This document shows positions 56,113 to 64,000 of a DNA stretch of 64,000 bases, piece by piece. A program made the translations under genes and the position numbers. The DNA lies in contig CM057472.1 of NCBI GenBank assembly GCA_030035585.1, positions 86,239,601-86,303,600 on the forward strand. Reading direction: 5' to 3'. Every line of letters begins with the position of its first letter. Position 1 is the first letter of the stretch. Below the pieces are notes generated by a model that was not told the origin of the DNA, ran no database searches, and saw only the letters and a list, made by a program, of their open reading frames with translations. This DNA comes from Dugong dugon. Lineage: Eukaryota; Chordata; Mammalia; Sirenia; Dugongidae.

Positions 56113-57229
56113 AAAATGGCCCTAGGAGAAGCCCTACTGGAGACTGCTCTGGATTTTTCTAGCTCCAGCCCCAGAACATGGAAGAAAGATGGTTAACTAG
56201 CCAGTGGCTGGTGCTCGGGACTGAAACCAACACTCCCCATGGGGAGGTTAGCAATCTGTTTAACCTGCCAGCATGTCCCTCTTCCTCCTTCTCTTGCCTC
56301 TTCTCTCTCTCCCTTTCCTTTGTTCTCTTCCCTCACTCTGGACTCCTAGCTTTCTTCTTTCAACTCACTTTAAGTTTAACACGTGCATCTAGGGTTCCTC
56401 TGCACATGCAACAGGTGGGTGCTGGGAACACAAGAGTTACTGAGCTCCATCTTCATCCTCAGGGAGCACTCAGGTTAGTGGAAAGACAAGTACGTAAACA
56501 GATGGCTACAGGGTGGGGCCTGAGCGCTGTCAAAGAGAAGGATGCAAAGTGCGATGGAGCCCTGTGCCTGGATTGATGGCGGGCTTTCCAAGGAGGTGAT
56601 ACTTGAATGCACTCTTGAAGAGCCCACAAGATAGCCGGGCAGGGGGGGGACAGCCCAGCGTGTGTGAAGGCCCCAAGTCTTAGAGGAACAGGGTCTGCTT
56701 GGAGAACTTCAATTAGTTCAAGTGGTATAAGCTGGTGAATGGTTGGAGATGAGGCTGGGAAGGTAGGCGGGACCAGAACATGGAGGGCCTTGTATTCCAG
56801 GCCAATGTGGAGAATGGTGTCCATAGTAAACATTCAGTATGTATTTGTGGAACTGAGCTGGTCTGATTTTCTCCTGTAGTCAGTGGGGAACCATTTAAGA
56901 ATTCTAATCAGGGAAGTATCATGATCAGATGTGCATTAGAAATAGAAATCAGTTGGCAATCTGAAGAATGTATTGGAAGGCAGAAAGACTGGCCAGGGAG
57001 ACTCACTGAGGGCTGTTGCACTGGTCTGGGAGAGAAATAATGGTGTGAACCAAGGCAGTGTAATGGGGATGGAGTGGAGGAATGGGGCCAAGTGGTAGAA
57101 TTATGTGGACACAAAATGATCTGCGACTGGCTTCATATGGGATGGGGTCAATGACTGGTATGAATGAGAAGGAGGAAAGACTAAGACATTTCTGGCTTAA
57201 ATGATTAAGTTGTGTGCCTTTAACCATGC

Positions 57230-57690
57230 ATATCAGAAAAAAAGAAATTGCCCTAGGTATTTCAAACAGAGGGAATTTAAAACAGAGAATTGGGCTCGAA
57301 GGGGATAGAGTTGCTGAGAACCCAAATGGGAAGGTGAGGCAGTCTAGACATAACCAACAGCCAGAAGCCACTGCCGCCCTCAAGGTTGGAGGGACAAGTT
57401 AGGGAGGTGGTTCTATGGAGCCCAGGCGCTGGGGCCACCTGGTGGAAGCTTGCTGATTGGGAACTGGATCATAAACATAGAACCTGTCAGCTGGGAGTTG
57501 GAGTCACAGTGGAGACGCAGCTGTTGCCAGAGATGCTATTTGAGGCAGAGGTAGAGGGGAACATTAAATACCTTGGCTTTTCACCTTACACAGTCCCCCA
57601 ATATTCCAGCAGTGTTGTCCATTGACCAAACCTAGCTGGAAGCAAGCTAGAGAAGGAGCCTGGAAAATGTAGTTTCTTGTGTGAGCAGGG
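57230..57690. mobile_element. LTR-like insertion in the L2
   Basis: It starts near tttcaaacagagggaattta, resembling the edge at 16465. It contains ggtggttctatggagccc and interrupts L2 continuity. The family is not identified. Confidence 0.45.
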
Positions 57691-58054
57691 GTGTTGGGAT
57701 GGATCTTAGAGCAAAGGGAAATGGGTGATGGAGCAACTCTGTGGGGTCAGTAGTTTTGGATAAGAATATCGTTGTCGGTATGGAATTCAGGCTGGAAATA
57801 CAGATTTGGGGTTTATCATAAGGGTACTCATGGCTGCTGAAGCTGGGGAAGTAGCTGAGATCACTTGGAGAATGTGCATAGAGTAAAAAAAAGGAAGGGG
57901 CAAGAAAGAACCTTGAGGAACACCATCATTTAGAGAGTGAGCCAGAGAGGATAAATTCACAAAGGACACTTAACAAGGCACAGTCAGAGATTGAAGAAGA
58001 ACCAGAATTGAGCAGTGTTGCTACATCACTGAAAAATTTCAAGAAGAGAGCACT

Positions 58055-58620
58055 GTGTTAGTTATCTATTGCTACATAATGAACCACCTCAAAACTTAGG
58101 ACTTAAAACAGCAACAGCCATGTATTTTGCTCATGAATCTGCAGTTTGGGCAGGGCTTGGTAGAGATGACTCACCCATGTTTTATGCAGTGCCAGTTAGG
58201 GTGGCTTGACTGAAGGCTAGAGGGTCTACTTCTAAGCTGGCTCACTCACTTGGCTGGCAAATAGGTGCTGGCTGTTGGCTAGGAGCTCAGCTGGAGCTGT
58301 GGGCCAGGGCCTTCGTTCTCCTCCATGTGGCCCTTTCCATGGCTGTCAGGGCTTCCTCACAACATGGTGGCTGGGTTCTAAGAGTGTGTGTCCCAAGGGA
58401 ATAAGCCTGGCAGTACATCATAGTTTCATGACCTAGCCTGGGAAGTCACACAGCATTACTTTTTCTTTGGTATATTGGTTGGAGGAGTCACAAGGGCCCC
58501 ATCTGTTTCCAAGGGTGGAGAAATAGACTGCACCTCTTAATGGGGGAGTGGCAACATTCAAGAAGAGTATGTAGGATGGTAGATATTGTTGTAGCCATTT
58601 TTGGAAAATAAAATCCACCG
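58055..58620 (-). mobile_element. MaLR-type solitary LTR in the L2, minus strand
   Basis: tgttagttatctattgctac, cctcaaaacttaggactta, ctaagctggctcactcac, tcatgacctagcctgggaag, gtagccatttttggaaaata. Confidence 0.85.
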
Positions 58621-59229
58621 TTATTCAGCGTTATCCTATGGGAGGTCAAATTAGGTAAGCATTGACAAGGGTATTTCGGATCTGGCAATTTAGAATTGTT
58701 GGGAAGAGCAGCTACAGTGTGGTGAGTGTGTTGAAAGAGAAATGAGACCCAAGGAAGTAGAGACAGTTAATGTAGAATGCTCTTTTCAAATGTTTAGCCA
58801 TGAAAGGTGGGGAAGAGTAGGGTAGTGGTTAGAGCAGAGCATGGGATTAAGGGCTGGGGAGACTTGAGCAGGCTTGTAGCTAATGCGGAAGGAGGTGCCA
58901 GAGAGCAAGGGATTGAAGTCAGGAGAGAGAAGTGACTGGTAGATCAGATCCAGGAGGAGACTTGGGGCTGGGCGTTAAGAATATAGGTGGGAAACGTTAG
59001 CCTTTGAACAGCCTTTGTTTTGAGACCATAGCAAGGTAGTAAGGCTGGGTGCAGATGAGTGTGTGGGGTGGAGGGAGGAAGGGGAGAGAAGTGGGCAGCT
59101 GAGCAGTCAGCAGCCCGATGGCCTCTATTTTCTGTCTGAAGTAGGAGGCAAGACCATCTGCTGAGAATGAGGGGGTAGGAGGTGGCATTGGAGGCTCGAG
59201 GAGGTGGTGAAGGTTTGGAATAGCTGCTG

Positions 59230-59978
59230 TGTGCGATGGGAAAGGGAGCTGGCCGGAGGTAGGGAGCAGGGTTTTGGAGTGGCACTGGGAATCCCGCTGG
59301 AAGCCTGCTTTTTCTAGAGCATCTGTAGGTGGCAGGAGGAGATGCTTTGGCCAGGGAATGGCCATGGCTGGAAGTGAACTGGGGGTCTCGGAGAATTCTC
59401 TTCTTGAAGCTGTGGACCTGGGTTTCCTGAGACTCAGCAGCTACTCTGAGTCAGGCTGGAACCTGCCTCTGCCTGTCTGTGCCATCAGGGCCCAGTTGGG
59501 CTGGGAGGACAGCTGCTGCCTTTTCTCTGCTTAGAGCCTCTCTGGCTCCCTAAGTAATGATGGCAGTAAGGTCAATAGCAATAATAGCAGTAATAAAGAT
59601 TTGGCATCTTCCTCCCTGAAATAAGTGCCAGATGCTTTTCTTTGGAAAGCACAGCCAAGGCTGACTGTGTGCAGAGTACAGAGAGGCTCCTTGTGGTGAC
59701 TGTGGTGTGCTGGGCTTGGTGATTGCAGGGCAGATCAAAGTTCTGTGTGCACAGCCTTCACGAGAGGAGCTGGGGAGGAGGCCTCAGGTCATCACCCTAT
59801 GGACCATCAGCATTAGCTGGCAAGTGGTGCTGGCTGTTGGCTGGACTCCACCTCTGGGGGAAAAAAAAAATCATACCTGGGTCACCCTTCTCTGCTATAA
59901 AACCAAGAGGAGCCCATCTGGAAAGCTCACTTTGTTTTATATTTGAAATGACTATTATGATTTTTTTAGTCCAGGCCT
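59230..59978. other. Intronic DNA without a recognised gene
   Basis: A short ataatagcagtaataaag AT-rich stretch at 59580-59600. No gene is supported. Confidence 0.4.
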
Positions 59979-59987
59979 AAATGGTGT

Positions 59988-60198
59988 GTGGAGTCTTTTG
60001 GTGGTACAAATGGTTAAGCCCTCAACTACTAGCTGAGAGGTTGGTGGTTCAAACCTACTCAGAGGCACCTCAGAAGACAGGCCTGGCAATCGACTTCGGA
60101 AAGGTTACAGCCTTTAAAGCCCCATGGAGCAGTTCTATGCTGCATACATGCGGTCGCCATGAGTTGAAATCAACTCAACAGCAACTAACAACAACAAC
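59988..60198 (+). mobile_element. AfroSINE (older subfamily), plus strand
   Basis: ggtggtacaaatggttaagc start, gtggttcaaacctactcag, middle block aatcgacttcggaaaggtta, tail atgagttgaaatcaactc then aactaacaacaacaacaa. TSD aaatggtgt (59979-59987) / aaacggtgt (60199-60207). Its tail is nearly the RTE 3' end. Confidence 0.92.
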
Positions 60199-60207
60199 AA
60201 ACGGTGT

Positions 60208-60800
60208 CTTGGTTTTAGGAAAGGTGCTCAGGTATACTTTGCAGGAGTAGAGTGATTTCTAGGGGGCATTAGGGCTCCCTTAGCTACCAGCAACTGTGAG
60301 ACAGAAGGAGGCAAAGCTACTTTTCTGCACAGCCTTCTGGTGCTTTCCATCATGCCAGCTGCAGGTATTAGCACCCTGGTGCTTCTCTCCAGCTGTCCAG
60401 AAACCTCCGCCATTGTCCTCCCACATCCACCCCACTCCATGATGGATCACAGCCTGATCCTGAGAGGAGGGCAATCTGATTAAAGTAATTCATACTAAGG
60501 AGGGAGTGACTGATAGGCTTAACCTCTGGATATTTTCAGTTTAAGAGGTGAGCTTATAAATCCAAACACATATCTCCTCTAAGGATAGAGGTCTGTAGGA
60601 GTGAGTCTTTGGAGTAGGAGGTGGGGGCTATTGGTTGTATCAGTTAGGATGCTTTGGCTGCAGGTATCAGAAAATCCCACTAAAAGTGGTATAAATACTA
60701 GTAACCCATATTATCTTACACATTAAAACATCTGGAAGTAGGGTCAGCTGTTTCAAGGTTGACTAATCCAGCACCTCATTGTGGGTTTTTTTGTTGTTGT
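60208..60800. other. Intronic DNA; ancient repeat fragment at about 60640-60780
   Basis: gtatcagttaggatgctttg and aatcccactaaaagtgg suggest an old dispersed repeat of unknown family. Confidence 0.45.
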
Positions 60801-60804
60801 TGTT

Positions 60805-60965
60805 CGTTTTTTCTTTTAATAGACTTTATTTTTTGGAGCTGTTTTAGGATTACAGAAAAACTGTGCAGAAAGTACAGAGTTCCCATTTGCCTTCCCCTTG
60901 CACATCGTTTCACTTATTAACATCTTGCATTCCTCTGTTGTATTTATCGTTGTAGTTTTTAAGAA
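60805..60965 (-). mobile_element. Old L1 3' UTR fragment, minus strand
   Basis: aatagactttattttttgg, gtacagagttcccatttgcc and ttattaacatcttgcattcc are a typical old L1 3' end. Confidence 0.75.
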
Positions 60966-62640
60966 CCCACATTCTTTGCACTCTGCTGTTTCAGCCTCCC
61001 GGCTCGTCTCTTAAGCTAGTGCCCCGCATCGTCCCGAAACAGTTGTAGCAATTCCTGGTGTTGCAAGTAGGTGACATTCTGAAGATAAAGAAGGCCTGTT
61101 TCTTCACTCAGACCCCTTATTAAAAAGAAGGCACAATCTCTCCCAGGAGCCCCCGAGTAGAATTCCCTTCGTTGGCCAGAACTAGGGTCCATGCCCACGC
61201 TTAAATCAGCCTTGGCAAGAGAAATGAGAACACCTTGATTGGCTTGGATCAGTCATATTCACCTGCCTTCCTTAGAAGACACAAAGGATGCACAAAATTG
61301 GGGCTCTGTTAGCAAGGAAGGAGAGGGCGATGGCTGTTGAGTTGGTACCCAATAGCATGTGCCACCCTGGTGTTTTGTGTCTCCCATGAACCCAGCAGTC
61401 CTCCTGGTGGAGGGGACAATCTCTGGGATAGACTGTTGAATGATGGCAGAGAAATGGAGGTAAACCCTTGATAAGTGGTGTTTACTGAAACTGATGGTGT
61501 CGGTGACTTTGCACAAAAGAGAAAGGCACGGCCAAGCGTGTTTTTTAAGCTTTGTCATTATCACCTGATATTGTCCTTTAATAGTTGGGACAACTCTACT
61601 TCTAGATGCACGGCCAGTGACTCTTATTGATTTGAGTGGCTGGCCAGAGGCAGACTAATTGGGCCCAGAGATTGGAACAGTGATTCAGCAGCAAGGGTGA
61701 ACTGATGAGGCAGAGTCGACTGTCTGCTGGCGGGCTGGCTTTGCAGCAGTTCTTCCTGCCCACAGTACCTGGGAGCTTAGCAGGCCAGATGTCACTGCCA
61801 TGCCATTACTTGAGAGCAGGGCAGGGTTCAGATGGTCTGTCAGCCCATGGTAAGACCATACTCCCCAGGTCCTGATAGTACCACCCAGCATCCCTTGCAC
61901 TTAACCTTTCAAGCTTCTGAAGTTGATGATGAACAAGGGCTCTATCATCCCCCTATAGAATCTAACCCATGGCTGAGTATCATGCTCCCCACATACTACC
62001 CCTTCCTAAAAATAGAGTTCTGCTACATTGGGATGGGGCTCTCTGCCCAGAGCCCCAGAATCTAACCCATCTCTTCATCTCATCAGGCCCATGCCAAGGG
62101 TCTCTAAAAATAAAGACCCATGGCAGTCATTTTTTCAACTTTTTTTGAATAGCATTTTCAGTGCATGCTGTCTGTCATCTTGTTTCTTTTCTAAATGTGT
62201 TGATTGAACAGTGGGTGGCTAGGTAGTGTTTTTGTTAGCACAGAATCCAACAGCTGATTTTATTTTTGAAAATATATTGGAAAAAAAAAAAATCCTGAGA
62301 CGTAGGCCATCCCGTGGAAACGTCCCTTCACCCTATAATCGTGTTTTCTAAAAAGCGTGCGCTTTAATAACTTATCAGAACAAAGATAAACTCCATGAAT
62401 GGCAAGCTATTTACATCACTCTGGGTTGATTTTTGATCCTTGTCAAACATCCATTTTTACCAGTTTGGATCGGTGCTGGCGTTCTATTTAGTGAGCTGCT
62501 TTTCCATGGAACATTATTTCTTTTATAATATATAATAACTTGGTAACAGTAACTCGTGTTTCCATTGCATTTTATAGTTTACAAAGCTCTTTCTATTCCT
62601 TATTGCGAGCTTCCTATTGTATTGTCCTGTATTGTATTGC
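60966..62640. other. Intronic DNA; AT-rich non-repetitive block at 62150-62610
   Basis: No exon is found. The block with cagctgattttatttttg, gcgctttaataacttatcag, caagctatttacatcactc and tcctttgtcaaac-like text has no repeat signature and is a candidate conserved noncoding element. Confidence 0.45.
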
Positions 62641-62727
62641 GTGAGGCAGGGCTGCATAAAGAGAGAAGCAAGAAAAACCTGGGTCCAAATCCCACATTTG
62701 ATGTTTTACATGTTTTGTGATCTTACC

Positions 62728-62880
62728 AAAAGTCCTTTGCTATCGAGTCAATTCCGACTCATGGCAGCCCTGTAGGACAGAGTAGAACTGCCCCATATGG
62801 TTTCCGGGGAGTGGCTGGTGGATTCGAACTGCTCGTCTTTTGCAGCTGACCACTTAATGACTATGCCGCCCGGGCTCCTT
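62728..62880 (-). mobile_element. AfroSINE, minus strand, in a MIR
   Basis: atcgagtcaattccgactca tail and gtggattcgaactgctcg. The 5' end is ggagcccgggcggca in reverse. Flanks gatcttacc / cgacctt mark the MIR target site. Confidence 0.93.
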
Positions 62881-63000
62881 TTTCGACCTTGAGCGGTACT
62901 TTAATGTCTTAGAACTCCGGTTTCCTTCTCTGTAAAATGGGAGAAATGAAGATTGAAGAGAGCATGTATGTAAAGTGCCTCGTGGCACAGTCTAGGCATG

Positions 63001-63203
63001 TGTTGTTGTGTGCTGTCAAGTTGATTCCGACTCATAGCAACTCCACGTGACAAAAGTAGAAATGTCCCATAGGGTTTCCTAGACTGTAATCTTTACGGAG
63101 TAGATCGCCAGTTCTTTTCTCCCATGGAGCCGCTGGGAGGTTTCAAACTGCCAGTCTTCCGCTTAGCAGCTGAGCACAGAATCATCGCGCCACCAGGGCT
63201 GCT
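63001..63203 (-). mobile_element. AfroSINE (long form), minus strand, in the same MIR
   Basis: gtcaagttgattccgactca tail, middle block gtaatctttacggagtagat and the end cgcgccaccagggctgc. Confidence 0.93.
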
Positions 63204-63240
63204 TCCCAAGTGTGCAGTAGGTACGAAATAATGGTAATTT

Positions 63241-63600
63241 CAGGTTTTTTTTTTTTCTGTTATAAATAGTAATCACTAGTTTCAAACTTTTATGTGGCTC
63301 TTTATTTTTGGATTCTATTTCTGTGTGGCCAACAAGTGATTGTTCCTCCTATGAACCAATGACCCTGACAGGAAAACAGTCTCAATATTTTACTTTGAAG
63401 AAATTGTTAATTGTTGAAAATACCTTGATGGATTCATAAAGTTTCAGATCAAGCAGAGAATTCTTATGCATTCTGAAACTGGTGCTGAAAATTCAGAGGT
63501 AATCCCTATCCCCTCCAAAACTTCAGAAACAGAAAAACTCAATCCATTCGGTTAACATGAATGTGAATGTATGATTATCTCCGGGGAGAGGACAAACCCT
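63241..63600. other. Intronic DNA without a recognised gene
   Basis: A T-run at 63246-63256. Nothing else is supported. Confidence 0.4.
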
Positions 63601-63603
63601 TTT

Positions 63604-63715
63604 AAATATTCATTTATTCATTCATGTATTTATTCACTCATTTACTCACGTGAGTATTCAATAAACATCTGCTGAGTGTTGAGTTTGTGCTAGGCATTGG
63701 TGAAAACATTGGCTG
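63604..63715 (-). mobile_element. L2 3' end, minus strand
   Basis: The tail repeat catttattcattcatgtatt, then tattcaataaacatctgctg and gtgctaggcattggtg. Confidence 0.8.
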
Positions 63716-64000
63716 TGGAAAGAATTTTATGGAGAAAATACATTTTGGAAGAAAACCCAAAAAGTCAAATTGATGACACCACCTGTTTTATTTTAGTTGA
63801 TTGCATCTGTTGTCAAAAAGAAAAAGCTAAATGAATCTGCTTAGGGCAGGCGCTTAAGAAGGGAAATTGAATGAAAACAGAAGGTGAAATGGGGTAGTTT
63901 TTTTTTTAACTCTGCTCTGCCCAGAACTACCCACCAGTGAATTTCAAGAGGTTAGTGAACCCCCTGAATTATGTGCAGAGTTACATATGTTCATTTTCTG
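63716..64000. other. Intronic DNA to the window edge
   Basis: No exon or named repeat is recognised. Confidence 0.4.

Larger units (their letters stand above)
56365..59225 (-). mobile_element. Long L2 LINE, minus strand, interrupted twice
   Basis: Reverse L2 in order: gtgctgggaacacaagag, gtgtgaaggccccaagtc, agggccttgtattccagg, agtatcatgatcagatgtg, gggctgttgcactggtctgg (to about 57225). It resumes at 57690-58045 (gctggaaatacagatttggg, accttgaggaacaccatc) and again at 58622-59225 (tctattttctgtctgaagta, catctgctgagaatgaggg). Confidence 0.85.
62641..63240 (+). mobile_element. MIR, plus strand, split by two AfroSINEs
   Basis: acctgggtccaaatcccac, then (after SINE 1) gaccttgagcggtactttaa and ctctgtaaaatgggag, then (after SINE 2) gtgtgcagtaggtacg. 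Confidence 0.88.

Noticed and set aside
60966..61260. 60-codon minus frame at 61016-61198 as a possible exon
   Set aside because: No splice sites or known motif; chance frame.
1..64000. CRISPR array, operon, phage or bacterial features
   Set aside because: Composition, introns, SINEs and LINEs are mammalian; repeats are dispersed, not spacer-separated.

Overview
The window is nuclear DNA from a placental mammal, almost certainly an afrotherian and most probably an elephant. Two kinds of evidence point there. First, it carries many copies of the tRNA-derived Afrotheria SINE (AfroSINE), alongside RTE (BovB-related) LINEs that share the same 3' tail and lineage-specific L1 3' ends. Second, it holds the ordinary ancient mammalian background of MIR, L2, CR1/L3, MER5A, MLT1-type LTRs and old L1. 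The species is inferred from repeat content, not from a database search.

The only protein-coding gene I can support is ADCK1, a mitochondrial UbiB/ABC1-family atypical kinase-like protein, on the + strand. Two internal, in-frame, phase-0 coding exons are present: 21106-21309 (KxGQ motif) and 54736-54894 (Ala-rich nucleotide loop and invariant Lys). They are separated by a 33.4 kb intron. The first and the remaining exons lie outside the window, so everything else here is intronic. No other exon, processed pseudogene, RNA gene, CRISPR array or operon was found.

Layout. 1-11.2 kb is almost solid LINE: an RTE at the left edge, old L1 fragments, and a 4.6 kb ORF1-only half-L1-like element (4893-9492) inserted into an old L1 with a 13-bp target-site duplication (TSD). 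11.2-21 kb holds MIR/L2/MLT1/MER5A with nested Tigger-like MITE and RTE insertions, a 61-bp minisatellite and four full-length or near full-length AfroSINEs. 21-54.7 kb is the large ADCK1 intron, full of L2, MIR, MaLR LTRs, AfroSINEs, RTE fragments and 5'-truncated L1 3' ends, most with visible TSDs. 54.9-64 kb is the next intron, dominated by a long, twice-interrupted L2 and a MIR split by two AfroSINEs.

How the parts interact. RTE elements appear to share their 3' tail with AfroSINEs, consistent with RTE supplying the reverse transcriptase. Two closely matching L1 3' ends lie in opposite orientation just outside the two ADCK1 exons (20213-20782 minus and 55403-56112 plus). This is a geometry that can favour exon circularisation or form long dsRNA. 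I did not find a new gene system; the most interesting signals are the half-L1, the RTE/SINE tail relationship and the inverted L1 pair around the exons.
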